Made by a program: the position numbers and the translations under genes | The notes under the pieces: model-generated | Seen by the model: the letters and a program-made list of their open reading frames with translations, nothing else | Database searches by the model: none | What the model was told of the DNA's origin: nothing | Part shown: one piece after another, positions 1 through 7,920 of the stretch | How the letters are laid out: each line of letters starts with the position of its first letter | Numbering within the stretch: the stretch's first letter is position 1 | Origin: Janthinobacterium agaricidamnosum | GTDB taxonomy: Bacteria > Pseudomonadota > Gammaproteobacteria > Burkholderiales > Burkholderiaceae_D | Direction of reading: 5' to 3' | Assembly: GCF_003667705.1 (NCBI RefSeq) | Contig: NZ_CP033019.1 | Span: 2,976,001 to 3,040,000 of the forward strand | Length of the DNA stretch: 64,000 bases

Positions 1-599
1 TTTTTATATGGCAAGGCCGGATCGCGCTTGAACCACGCTTCGGACAGGCGGCCTATCATGGCCGCGTGCGCCTGCTTGAAAATCTGCATTTCGCTGGCGC
101 CCTTGGCGAACAGATACGTGTCCGGGAAGAACAAGCCTTCCGGCAGCACATATTCGGGGCTGATCTTCGCCATCAGTTCCTTGTCGGACAGGCCCACGGT
201 ATCGTGCTTGAGACCGGGATGGCTGGCCATGGCCATGCGCATCTGCTTGAAAGTCCAGCCTTCGATGATGGTCAAGGATTCCTGCGCGAACTCGCCGCGT
301 GCCAGCTGCGTGATCAGACGCTGCGGCGTCGTGCCCGGTTTCAGCTCGTAGGAACCGGCCTTGATCTTCGAGGTCTTGCCTTCGATGCGCGCCAGCATGT
401 TGAACAGGATGGGCACGATGGGCACGCCCGCGTCCGCGATCTGCTGGCCGGCCGCATGCGCGCCGCTGCCGGGCGCAATCGTAAACGGAATCGCTTCGCC
501 GTCCGTGGTGATGGGCTGCTGCGCCCAGTACACAAAAGTACCGCCCACGCCGATGGCGGCGATGACTGAACTGACTACAAGTTTTTTAAAGAAAGCCAT
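1..599 (-). CDS. mltG: Endolytic murein transglycosylase MltG (N-terminal part, runs off window)
   Basis: Inner-membrane endolytic transglycosylase of the YceG/MltG family, which cuts nascent glycan strands and so limits peptidoglycan chain length. The visible part starts MAFFKKLVVSS with one N-terminal membrane anchor, followed by a LysM-like region (IAPGSGAHAAGQQIADAGV, then KIKAGSYELKPGTTPQRLI) and the family stretch LTIIEGWTFKQMRMAMA and PEGLFFPDTYLFAKG. About 199 codons are present. The catalytic glutamate region lies beyond base 1, so it cannot be checked. The gene is divergent from ygfZ, as in many Burkholderiales; in these genomes mltG is normally followed by tmk and holB, which would lie outside the window. 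Confidence 0.93.
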   Translation of the reverse strand, partial: MAFFKKLVVSSVIAAIGVGGTFVYWAQQPITTDGEAIPFTIAPGSGAHAAGQQIADAGVPIVPILFNMLARIEGKTSKIKAGSYELKPGTTPQRLITQLARGEFAQESLTIIEGWTFKQMRMAMASHPGLKHDTVGLSDKELMAKISPEYVLPEGLFFPDTYLFAKGASEMQIFKQAHAAMIGRLSEAWFKRDPALPYK

Positions 600-735
600 T
601 GTTCCGATTCTTGTGATGCACTCGCTGGCGGGCAGCGCGCGCTTGTTATGATCGTTCATTTGTGAAGCAAGTACGCGCAAAGCGGCGCCAACACTGGCAA
701 TCTTGCCGCTGCCGACGCAATCTGCGCGACATCAC

Positions 736-741
736 TATAAT
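736..741 (+). promoter_or_regulatory. Perfect -10 hexamer upstream of ygfZ
   Basis: TATAAT lies about 45 bases before the preferred ygfZ start, in the intergenic space shared with mltG. No good -35 hexamer is seen at 16-18 bp spacing, so the promoter assignment rests on the -10 element and its position alone. Confidence 0.4.
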
Positions 742-784
742 GAACCCGTAATGATAATGCTTAATCGCTGATCTAATGGAAATT

Positions 785-1891
785 ATGAATAACTGGAATC
801 AATTTTTAACCGCCCAAGGCGCCCGCCCCGCTGCCATCGATGGCGCGCCTGACGGCACCGTCCCCATCGCCGCCGCCCCTATCGCCGATTTTGGCCAGTC
901 CCTGACAGTGTCCCAGCTGCAAGAAGGTTTTGTCGTGGCCATCACGGACCAGGGCTTGATCGGCTTGAACGGCGACGAGGCAGCCAGTTTCCTGCACGGC
1001 CAGCTGACCAATGACGTGGAGCACCTGAACCAGGAGCAAGTGCGCCTGGCCGGCTACTGCACGCCGAAAGGCCGGCTGCTGGCCAGTTTCCTGATGTGGC
1101 GCAACGCCACCACCATTTATCTGCAATTGCCGCGCGCCATACAGACCGCCATCCAGAAGCGCCTGCAGATGTTCGTGCTGCGCGCCAAGGCCAAGCTGCA
1201 CGATGCATCCGTTGATGAAGCGAACCAGGTCGTCCTGGGCTTGGGCGGCAAGCAAGCTGGCGCGGCCCTGTCGGCCTGGTTCCCCGCCCTGCCCGCCACG
1301 CCGTTCAGCAAGGTCGAGCACGCGCTGGGCACCCTGCTGCGCGTGGCCGATGCCTTTGGCAGCCCCCGCTATGAATGGCTGACGTCGGCCGCCACGGCAC
1401 GCGACGTGTGGCCGCAGCTGGCTGAAAAACTGGCCAAGGGCGGAAATGACGCCTGGCAATTGTCGGACATCCATGCGGGCATCCCGCAAATCACGGCCGC
1501 CACGCAAGAGCAATTCGTGCCGCAGATGGTCAATTTCGAGCTGCTGGGCGGCGTCAATTTCAAGAAAGGCTGCTACCCGGGCCAGGAAATCGTCGCGCGC
1601 AGCCAGTACCTGGGCAAGCTCAAGCGCCGCACCACCCTCGTCAGCATCGCTGACGCAAGCGTCGTGGCCGGTGGCGAACTGTTTGCCGTCAGCGACCCCG
1701 AGCAACCTTGCGGCATGGTCGTCAACGCCGCACCCAACGGTGATGGCGGCATCGACGCCCTCGTTGAAATGAAGCTGGGGGCGATCGAAGAAGGTTCAAG
1801 CGCCGCCGGCGCCGTGCGCTACGGCTCGGCCCAGGGTGCGGCCGTGCATTTCCTGCCCATGCCTTACGTGCTTGACGCACTCGACTTGTGA
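785..1891 (+). CDS. ygfZ: Folate-binding protein YgfZ (tRNA-modifying/iron-sulfur maintenance)
   Basis: Member of the YgfZ/GcvT-like family, which binds tetrahydrofolate and supports Fe-S enzymes such as the tRNA methylthiolase MiaB. The diagnostic motif KGCYPGQEIVAR is present about two thirds along the protein, including the conserved cysteine. The N-terminal GcvT-like fold is seen in GLIGLNGDEAASFLHGQLTND. At about 368 residues the length is usual for betaproteobacterial YgfZ. An in-frame ATG at 776 gives three more residues. I prefer 785 because GGAA sits just upstream of it, but the evidence is thin. It heads a three-gene run with the DUF4936 and NRDE genes. Confidence 0.93.
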   Translation: MNNWNQFLTAQGARPAAIDGAPDGTVPIAAAPIADFGQSLTVSQLQEGFVVAITDQGLIGLNGDEAASFLHGQLTNDVEHLNQEQVRLAGYCTPKGRLLASFLMWRNATTIYLQLPRAIQTAIQKRLQMFVLRAKAKLHDASVDEANQVVLGLGGKQAGAALSAWFPALPATPFSKVEHALGTLLRVADAFGSPRYEWLTSAATARDVWPQLAEKLAKGGNDAWQLSDIHAGIPQITAATQEQFVPQMVNFELLGGVNFKKGCYPGQEIVARSQYLGKLKRRTTLVSIADASVVAGGELFAVSDPEQPCGMVVNAAPNGDGGIDALVEMKLGAIEEGSSAAGAVRYGSAQGAAVHFLPMPYVLDALDL

Positions 1892-1898
1892 GAATGCC

Positions 1899-2189
1899 AT
1901 GAAAGATTTGTACATTTATTATCAGGTCAAGCAAGAGCACGCCCAGGCGCTGGAAGCCAGGGTGCGCGCCTTGCAGGCGAAACTGGCGGCCGCGTCCGGC
2001 GTGGCGCCGCAACTGAAGCGCCGTCCTGACAGCAAGGATGGCTTGCAGACGTGGATGGAAATCTATCCCGTCGTCGGCGAAGGGTTTGCCGAATTGCTGG
2101 CCGCTGCCGCCGACGAGGCAGGCTTGCTGGCCCTGACGGCCGGCGCGCGCCATACGGAAGTGTTCATGGATTTGCCCCCATGTGCCTGA
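1899..2189 (+). CDS. DUF4936 family protein
   Basis: Small protein of 96 residues starting MKDLYIYYQVKQEHAQALEARV, which matches the DUF4936 family found next to ygfZ in many beta-proteobacteria. It looks like a ferredoxin-fold alpha/beta protein: a short beta strand, a helix rich in Ala, Leu and Gln, a second strand (TWMEIYPVV) and a final helix. There is no signal peptide. The start is 7 bases after the ygfZ stop and the 3' end overlaps the NRDE gene by 10 bases, so the three genes are almost certainly co-transcribed. Its function is unknown. Confidence 0.8.
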   Translation: MKDLYIYYQVKQEHAQALEARVRALQAKLAAASGVAPQLKRRPDSKDGLQTWMEIYPVVGEGFAELLAAAADEAGLLALTAGARHTEVFMDLPPCA

Positions 2190-2917
2190 TCGTTTTTGCC
2201 TGGAAAGTCAATCCGCACATTCCGCTGATTGCCGCCGCCAACCGCGACGAATTCTATGAACGCGCCAGCGCCCCCGCCGGGGCCTGGCCCGAGCACCCGC
2301 AAGTGTATGCGGGCCGCGACCTGCAGGCGGGCGGCAGCTGGATGGGCATCACGCAGTCCGGCAGCGGCAGCTCGCGCTTTGCCGCCATCACGAACATCCG
2401 CAGCCCGCAAGACCGCAACCCGGACGCCCCCTCGCGCGGCGCCCTGGTGGCCGACTATCTGGCCGGCGACATGTCGCCGCAAGACTATATCGCGCAAATC
2501 CGTCCCGGCTGCAAAGCCTACAACGGTTTTAACCTGGTGCTGGGCGATGCGGATACGCTGATCTGGTTTTCCAACCGCGGCGATGGCGACGCGCGCAATG
2601 GCCAGCCATTGGAACCGGGCATCTACGGCCTGTCGAACGCCCTGCTCGACGCACCGTGGCCGAAGGTCCTGAAGACCAAGGCCCAGTTCGCCAGCCTGCT
2701 GTGCCAGGGCGCCCCCGACGAGGCCTATTTCGACATGCTGGCCGACACCACGCGCGCGCCGGACTTCCGCTTGCCCGACACGGGCGTGCCGCTCGACCTC
2801 GAGCGCGTGCTGTCCGCCGTCTGCATCGAAACACCGGGCTACGGCACGCGCACGTCCACCGTGGTGAAACTGTTCCCGGACTCGCCCGGCGAATTGCATG
2901 AGCTGGTGATCCAGTAG
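2180..2917 (+). CDS. NRDE family protein (TANGO2-like)
   Basis: Begins MCLIVFAWKVNPHIPLIAAANRDEFYERAS. The Cys at position 2 and the NRDE motif in the first 30 residues identify the NRDE/TANGO2 family, whose eukaryotic member is linked to haem and lipid homeostasis. The biochemical role in bacteria is not settled. It has 245 residues, within the family range, and no signal peptide. The Cys2 start resembles N-terminal-nucleophile enzymes, and I infer the initiator Met is removed. The start overlaps the end of the DUF4936 gene. The stop codon lies inside a REP palindrome that begins at 2914. Confidence 0.88.
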   Translation: MCLIVFAWKVNPHIPLIAAANRDEFYERASAPAGAWPEHPQVYAGRDLQAGGSWMGITQSGSGSSRFAAITNIRSPQDRNPDAPSRGALVADYLAGDMSPQDYIAQIRPGCKAYNGFNLVLGDADTLIWFSNRGDGDARNGQPLEPGIYGLSNALLDAPWPKVLKTKAQFASLLCQGAPDEAYFDMLADTTRAPDFRLPDTGVPLDLERVLSAVCIETPGYGTRTSTVVKLFPDSPGELHELVIQ

Positions 2918-3029
2918 GTCGGGTTAGCGCGCAAGCGCGTAACCCGACAATACCAGCGTCCTCAACCGGCATCACCACCGTCCCCGATGTCGGATTACGC
3001 GCGCCTCCGGCGCGCTAATCCGACCTACG
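2914..3029. repeat. REP pair, cluster 1a
   Basis: Two palindromic repeats. The first (2914-2952) has GTAGGTCGGGTTAGCG, an inner GCGCAAGCGC hairpin tip and CGTAACCCGACAATA. The second (2988-3029) is the same family in inverted orientation. The first contains the NRDE stop codon. This 35-40 bp motif recurs ten times in the window, always outside or at the very end of genes, as expected for REP/BIME elements. Confidence 0.88.
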
Positions 3030-3268
3030 CAAGCTTTCCCTATCCTCATCGAAAACCCATCCATCATCGCCGCGCAGAAAAAAGAAAACGCTTGCATTAG
3101 CGCGCAAGCGCGTAACCCGACAACACCAGCGCCCTCAACCGGCATCACCACCGTCCCCGATGTCGGATTACGCGCGCCTCGGGCGCGCTAATCCGACCTA
3201 CGCAAGCTTCCCCTATCCTCATCGAAAACCCACCATCCACCCATCCGCACAAAAAAAGAAAGCGCTTG
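2924..3268. repeat. 173-bp imperfect tandem duplication of intergenic DNA
   Basis: Bases 2924-3096 and 3097 to about 3268 are near-identical units with a period of 173 bp. Each holds part of a forward REP, a shared spacer, an inverse REP (2988-3029 and 3161-3202) and a tail ending in an AAACGCTTGC/AAGCGCTTGC sequence. The second copy has lost the GTAGGTCG start of its forward REP, which shows where the copy joined. Confidence 0.85.
3096..3202. repeat. REP pair, cluster 1b (first member truncated)
   Basis: Second copy of the REP pair in the tandem duplication. The forward REP at 3096-3125 lacks its first 8-10 bases. The inverse REP at 3161-3202 is complete, with TGTCGGATTACG at one end and CTAATCCGACCTACG at the other. 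Confidence 0.8.
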
Positions 3269-3285
3269 CGCAAGCGCTTTCTTTT
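3254..3285 (+). promoter_or_regulatory. Perfect 32-bp palindrome, candidate LacI-family operator
   Basis: Bases 3254-3285 form an uninterrupted perfect palindrome centred between 3269 and 3270. It contains two AAGCGCTT boxes (3260-3267 and 3272-3279). AAGCGCTT with a central CG is typical of operators bound by LacI-family proteins, and the site lies 80 bp before such a gene. A run of four T follows, so it could also form a terminator hairpin. The operator reading is an inference. Confidence 0.6.
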
Positions 3286-3365
3286 GTTTACGATAGATTC
3301 CAACGCGGCGACACAGCCGCACACTATCGCAGCACACAATAAGAATAAAACCATCAGGAGACACC

Positions 3366-4373
3366 ATGGCCACCATGGAAGATGTAGCGCGGGCGGCGGA
3401 CGTATCGTTGTCGACCGTTTCGCACGTACTCAACGGCACCCGCAAGGTCAGCCCGAAAACCGTCGCCGCCGTCAACGCGGCCATGCAGCAGATCGGCTAT
3501 GTGCCGAACATGCTGGCGCGTGCCCTGGCCGGCTCCTCGTCGGGCACCATCGGCGTGGCCATTTCCGCTTTCACCAATCATTACTTCAGTGAAACCGTGC
3601 GCGCCATCGAGGCGGCCTGCACGCGCCACGGTTTGATGATGCTGTTTTCCGATACGCATGACGATCCCGAACAGGAACTCAAGGTGGTGCAGAACTTGCA
3701 CCAGCGCCGGGTCGACGGCATCGTGCTGGCACCTTCGGGCGACTCGCACCATCGCACGCTCGACTACTTGACCAGCAACAAGATCGCTTCCGTGCTGGTC
3801 GACCGCATGTCGCCCCAGCCCTTCGACCAGGTGGGCGTGGAAAACATCGAGGCGACGGCCCAGCTGGTCAGCCACCTGATCGCGGCCCACGGCCACCGCC
3901 GCATCGGCTTCATCAGCGGCGCACCCGGCCTGTCCACGACGCACGAGCGTATCGACGGCTACCGCCTGGCCTTGCAGCGCGCCGATATCGTTTTTGACCC
4001 CGCACTGCTGCGCTCGGGCGACTCGAACCTCGAGCGCAGCGGCGCGGCCACGCGCGAGTTGCTGGCCCTGCCCGCCGGACAGCGCCCGACAGCCATCGTG
4101 GCCGGCAATAACCTGATGACCATCGGCACCATGCACGCCTTGCGCGATGCACAGATTGCGGTACCGCAAGACGTGGCGCTGGCCGGCTTCGATGATTTCG
4201 ACTGGGCCGATTACTTCAGCCCCCGCCTGACCGTGATGGCGCAGCCGCTGGAAGAGCTGGGCGCCATGGCCGTCGACCTGTTGATCGACCGTATCGCCAA
4301 CCCGGGCCGCGCCCAGCATGTGCAGCGCTTGTCGCCGACCTTGCGCGTACGCAACTCCTGCGGCTGCCCCTGA
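3366..4373 (+). CDS. LacI-family transcriptional regulator of the sugar operon
   Basis: Transcription factor of 335 residues. Residues 3-50 form the LacI helix-turn-helix and hinge (MEDVARAADVSLSTVSHVLN, then VAAVNAAMQQIGYVPN). The rest is a periplasmic-binding-protein-like effector domain, with the family signatures RRVDGIVLAPSGD, HGHRRIGFISG and VALAGFDDFDWADYF. AGGAG lies 5 bases before ATG 3366. It is the first gene of a same-strand cluster with a pentulose-type kinase, a transaldolase and an RbsABC-type importer, so its ligand is probably that operon's sugar or an intermediate. The 32-bp palindrome upstream is the likely operator. The protein ends NSCGCP. Confidence 0.92.
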   Translation: MATMEDVARAADVSLSTVSHVLNGTRKVSPKTVAAVNAAMQQIGYVPNMLARALAGSSSGTIGVAISAFTNHYFSETVRAIEAACTRHGLMMLFSDTHDDPEQELKVVQNLHQRRVDGIVLAPSGDSHHRTLDYLTSNKIASVLVDRMSPQPFDQVGVENIEATAQLVSHLIAAHGHRRIGFISGAPGLSTTHERIDGYRLALQRADIVFDPALLRSGDSNLERSGAATRELLALPAGQRPTAIVAGNNLMTIGTMHALRDAQIAVPQDVALAGFDDFDWADYFSPRLTVMAQPLEELGAMAVDLLIDRIANPGRAQHVQRLSPTLRVRNSCGCP

Positions 4374-4392
4374 CCTTTCACTGTAAATCAAC

Positions 4393-5889
4393 ATGCATCC
4401 AGCGATTTCCCTCGGTATCGACCTCGGTACCTCCGAACTGAAAACCGTGCTGATGGACGGCACGGGCGCCGTGCGCGGCCAGGCCTCCGTGCGCATCGAT
4501 ACCAGCCGCCCGCAGCCGGGCTGGTCCGAACAGTCGCCGCAGGACTGGTGGGCCGCCTGCGTCAACGCGCTGGGCCAGCTGCGCACCGGCTGGCCGCAGG
4601 ACTACGCGCGCATCGCCTGCATCGGCCTGTCGGGCCAGATGCATGGCGCCGTGCTGCTCGACAGCAACGACAAGGTGATCCGCCCCGCCATCCTGTGGAA
4701 CGATGCGCGCGCCGAAGCCGAGGCGGCGAGCCTGGCGCGCGATTATCCCGCCTACGCGGACGTGACGGGCAGCCTGCCCATGGCGGGCCTGACGGCGCCA
4801 AAACTGCTGTGGCTGCAAAAGCATGAACCGGCCGCGTTTGCCGCCATCGCCTGCCTGCTGTCGCCGAAAGACTATCTGCGCCTGCGCTTGACCGGAATCA
4901 AACTGACGGACATGTCCGACGCGGCCGGCACCCTGTGGCTGGACGAGGCCGCTCGCGCCTGGTACGGCCCCATGCTGGCCGCCTGCGGTTTGCGTGCGAA
5001 ACAGATGCCGGCGCTGGCCGAAGGCGACGCGGCCACGGGCATCGTGCCGGCCGCCGTCGCGGATCAGCTGGGCTTGCCGATGGACGTGGTGGTGGCCGGT
5101 GGCGGGGGCGACAACCCCGTCTCGGCCGTAGGCATCGGCGCCGTCAACGGCGGCGACAGTTTCATTTCGCTGGGCACCAGCGCCGCCATCGTCTCCGTCA
5201 CCGAGCAGCCGCTGGGCAACCCGACCGGCGGCGTGCACAGCTTTTGCCACGCCCTGCCCGGCCGCTGGTATGCGATGGGCGCGATCCTGTCGGGCGCCAG
5301 CTGCCTGCGCTGGGCCACTGGCGTACTGGGCCAGCCCGACGAGGCGGCGCTGCTGGCGCTGGTGGAAAGCGCCCTGCCGCTCGATACGGCCATCGCGCCG
5401 TCCGCCCCCCTGTTCCTGCCCTACCTGTCGGGCGAACGCACGCCGCACAACGACCCGCAGGTGCGCGGCGCTTTTTTGCAGCTGGGCCACGACAGCACGC
5501 CGGCGCAGCTCGGCTACGCCGTGCTCGAAGGCGTGGCGTTTGCCTTGCGCGACGCCATGGCGGCCGTCACCTCGACCGGTGCCGTGGTGCCCCACTGCAT
5601 GCTCGTGGGCGGCGGCGCGCGCAGCCAGTACTGGGCGCAGCTGCTGGCCAATGTGCTGGGACGCGAAATGCGCACCTTGCACAACAGCGAGCTGTCGGCC
5701 AGCCTCGGTGCGGCCAAGCTGGGCTTTGCGGCCATCGGCGACGCCAGCCTGCTGACGCAGGGCTTGCCCATCAAAAACACTTTCCTGCCCGATGCCGCGC
5801 ACAGCGCAGCCTTGAGCATCCGCTACGGCCGCTACCGTAGCCTGTTTCCCGCCGTGCAAGCTCTGCACCAACTCAGTGATAAGGAATAG
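4393..5889 (+). CDS. xylB: FGGY-family carbohydrate kinase, xylulokinase type
   Basis: ATP-dependent sugar kinase of 498 residues, closest in pattern to D-xylulokinase (D-xylulose to D-xylulose 5-phosphate). The N-terminal ATP/phosphate loop [19 protein letters not shown], the substrate region [13 protein letters not shown] and [15 protein letters not shown], and the second-domain motif [20 protein letters not shown] are all typical of XylB. It starts 20 bases after lacI and ends 3 bases before the transaldolase gene. The two products form a logical path, since xylulose 5-phosphate enters the pentose phosphate pathway. No xylose isomerase or polyol dehydrogenase lies beside it, so the exact sugar cannot be fixed from here. 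Confidence 0.88.
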   Translation: MHPAISLGIDLGTSELKTVLMDGTGAVRGQASVRIDTSRPQPGWSEQSPQDWWAACVNALGQLRTGWPQDYARIACIGLSGQMHGAVLLDSNDKVIRPAILWNDARAEAEAASLARDYPAYADVTGSLPMAGLTAPKLLWLQKHEPAAFAAIACLLSPKDYLRLRLTGIKLTDMSDAAGTLWLDEAARAWYGPMLAACGLRAKQMPALAEGDAATGIVPAAVADQLGLPMDVVVAGGGGDNPVSAVGIGAVNGGDSFISLGTSAAIVSVTEQPLGNPTGGVHSFCHALPGRWYAMGAILSGASCLRWATGVLGQPDEAALLALVESALPLDTAIAPSAPLFLPYLSGERTPHNDPQVRGAFLQLGHDSTPAQLGYAVLEGVAFALRDAMAAVTSTGAVVPHCMLVGGGARSQYWAQLLANVLGREMRTLHNSELSASLGAAKLGFAAIGDASLLTQGLPIKNTFLPDAAHSAALSIRYGRYRSLFPAVQALHQLSDKE

Positions 5890-5891
5890 CA

Positions 5892-6842
5892 ATGAATCAG
5901 CTGCAACAACTGAAGCAAACCAGCACCGTCGTCGCCGACACGGGCGACTTTTTGCAACTGGCCCGCTTCGCGCCGCAAGACGCCACCACCAATCCGTCGC
6001 TGATTTTAAAAGCCGTGCTGCAACCCGATTACGCACCCTTGCTGGAAAGCACGGTCGCAGCCCACAAGCATGCCTCGCTCGACGATATCGTCGACCAGGT
6101 GCTGGTGCGCTTCGGCCTGGAAATCCTGAAAGTGGTACCGGGCCGCGTGTCGACGGAAGTCGATGCCCGTTTGAGCTTTGACCGCGACGCCACTGTCGCC
6201 CGCGGACGCCGCCTGATCGCCCTGTACGAACAAGCCGGCATTGGCCGTGAGCGCGTGCTGATCAAGGTCGCCGCTACCTGGGAAGGCATCCAGGCGGCGC
6301 GCGAACTGGAGAAAGACGGCATCTTTTGCAACCTGACCCTGCTGTTCGCGTTTTGCCAGGCCGTCGCCTGCGCCGACGCCAAAGTACGGCTGATTTCGCC
6401 ATTCGTGGGCCGCATCTACGACTGGCATAAAAAATCGCTGGGCGCGGCATGGGACGAAGCGGCGCGCAGCCTGTCCAACGATCCAGGCGTGCAATCGGTC
6501 ACGCGCATCTTTAATTACTACAAGCAACATGGCATCGCTACGCAAGTGATGGGCGCCAGCTTTCGCAACGTGGGGCAGATCACGGCCCTGTCCGGCTGCG
6601 ACTTGCTGACCATCAGCCCCGACCTGCTGGCGAAACTCGAAGCGTCCAACGAACCGTTCGAGCGCGCGCTGGGCGGCGACCTGGGCGCGGCGCAGCCGGC
6701 CGTCACGTATGACGAAGCCGCTTTCCGCTATGCCCTGAACGACGATGCGATGGCGACCGAAAAGCTGGCCGAAGGCATCCGCGGCTTTGCCGTCGATGCG
6801 GGCAAGCTCGATGCCATGATCGAGAAATTACGCAGCCAATAA
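5892..6842 (+). CDS. tal: Transaldolase
   Basis: Class I transaldolase of 316 residues, in the TalA/TalB subfamily by length. It moves a dihydroxyacetone unit from sedoheptulose 7-phosphate to glyceraldehyde 3-phosphate in the non-oxidative pentose phosphate pathway. The signature near the start, [12 protein letters not shown], and the Schiff-base lysine motif [12 protein letters not shown] are intact, as is [20 protein letters not shown]. The gene begins 3 bases after xylB and is clearly in the same transcript. A transaldolase inside a sugar-uptake operon suggests a high flux of pentose phosphates, and it may be an extra copy beside a housekeeping gene elsewhere. Confidence 0.95.
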   Translation: MNQLQQLKQTSTVVADTGDFLQLARFAPQDATTNPSLILKAVLQPDYAPLLESTVAAHKHASLDDIVDQVLVRFGLEILKVVPGRVSTEVDARLSFDRDATVARGRRLIALYEQAGIGRERVLIKVAATWEGIQAARELEKDGIFCNLTLLFAFCQAVACADAKVRLISPFVGRIYDWHKKSLGAAWDEAARSLSNDPGVQSVTRIFNYYKQHGIATQVMGASFRNVGQITALSGCDLLTISPDLLAKLEASNEPFERALGGDLGAAQPAVTYDEAAFRYALNDDAMATEKLAEGIRGFAVDAGKLDAMIEKLRSQ

Positions 6843-6907
6843 GTTTGCACCCGTTTTTTCACCCGTAGCACCGTTTGTTTTTACAATAAAAACCCTTGGA
6901 GATCCTC

Positions 6908-7843
6908 ATGAAAAAAGTCATTACCGCCACCCTGCTGCTGTCCGCCGCCTGCGGCGCCTTCGCCGCCGACAAACCGCTGAAATCGATCGGCGTAAGCGTG
7001 GGCGACCTGGCCAACCCGTTTTTTGTCGCGATTGGCCGCGGCGCGGAAGAAAGCGCGAAAAAGCTGGGCGGCCCCGGCGTGAAAGTCACCACGGTGTCCA
7101 GCAAGTATGACCTGAACACCCAGGTGGACCAGATCGAAAACTTTATCGCCAATAAAACCGACATCATCATCCTGAACGCCGTCGATTCCAAGGGCATCGC
7201 CCCGGCCATCAAGAAAGCGCGCAATGCGGGCGTGGTCGTGATCGCCGTCGACGTGGGCGCCGTGGGCGCTTCGGCCACCGTGATGTCCGACAACACCATG
7301 GCCGGCGACGTCTCGTGCGCCTACCTGGCCAAGCAGATCGGCGGCAAGGGCAATGTGGTGATCCTCAACGGCCCACCGGTCACGTCCGTGATCGACCGCG
7401 TGAACGGCTGCAAGAAGACCCTGGCCGCGTTCAAGGATATCAAGATCCTGTCCGACAACCAGAATGCGGGCGGCAGCCGCGACGGCGGCATGACCGTGAT
7501 GTCGAACTTGCTGACGGCCCATCCGAAGATCGACGGCGTGTTCGCCATCAACGATCCGACGGGCATCGGCGCCGAACTGGCGATCAAGCAATCGAAACGC
7601 ACGGACGTGAAACTGATCACGGCAGTCGATGGCGCGCCCGATGGCCAGAACGCCCTGAAAAACAAGGCCGGCCTGTTTGCCGCCACCTCGGCGCAAAACC
7701 CGTACCGCATGGCAACGGACGCCGTGCAGATGGGCTACGACATCATGAACGGCCGCACGCCGAAACAGACCATGGTGCTGTTGCCGACCCCGGCCATCAC
7801 CAAGGAAAACGTCGCCACCTACACGGGCTGGGTAAAGAACTGA
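6908..7843 (+). CDS. Sugar ABC transporter periplasmic binding protein (RbsB/D-ribose type)
   Basis: Exported substrate-binding protein of 311 residues from ATG 6908, which is preceded by GGAG. It has a Sec signal peptide, MKKVITATLLLSAACGAFA, cut before ADKPLK. The mature part belongs to the Peripla_BP_4 group: GVSVGDLANPFFVAIGRGAE, a glutamine- and aspartate-rich sugar site (NTQVDQIENFI), VIAVDVGAVGASATVMSDN and GVFAINDPTGIGAELAI. It captures the sugar for the importer encoded next. A hairpin follows the gene and could raise its mRNA level over that of the downstream genes. The substrate is not readable from sequence; a pentose, pentulose or polyol fits the kinase. Confidence 0.9.
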   Translation: MKKVITATLLLSAACGAFAADKPLKSIGVSVGDLANPFFVAIGRGAEESAKKLGGPGVKVTTVSSKYDLNTQVDQIENFIANKTDIIILNAVDSKGIAPAIKKARNAGVVVIAVDVGAVGASATVMSDNTMAGDVSCAYLAKQIGGKGNVVILNGPPVTSVIDRVNGCKKTLAAFKDIKILSDNQNAGGSRDGGMTVMSNLLTAHPKIDGVFAINDPTGIGAELAIKQSKRTDVKLITAVDGAPDGQNALKNKAGLFAATSAQNPYRMATDAVQMGYDIMNGRTPKQTMVLLPTPAITKENVATYTGWVKN

Positions 7844-7864
7844 TCTGCCTGACCTGAACCACGT

Positions 7865-7894
7865 GGCGCCGCCGGCCAGTTCGCGGGCGGCGCC
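7865..7894 (+). other. Intercistronic hairpin between binding-protein and ATPase genes
   Basis: GGCGCCGCC (7865-7873) pairs with GGCGGCGCC (7886-7894) across a 12-base loop, with no following T tract. It sits in the 77-bp gap after the binding-protein gene. Such hairpins often stabilise the upstream mRNA or cause partial termination, giving more binding protein than membrane components. That role is inferred here. Confidence 0.55.
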
Positions 7895-7920
7895 AGTTTC
7901 ACCAGCAAGGAAGGACAGTC

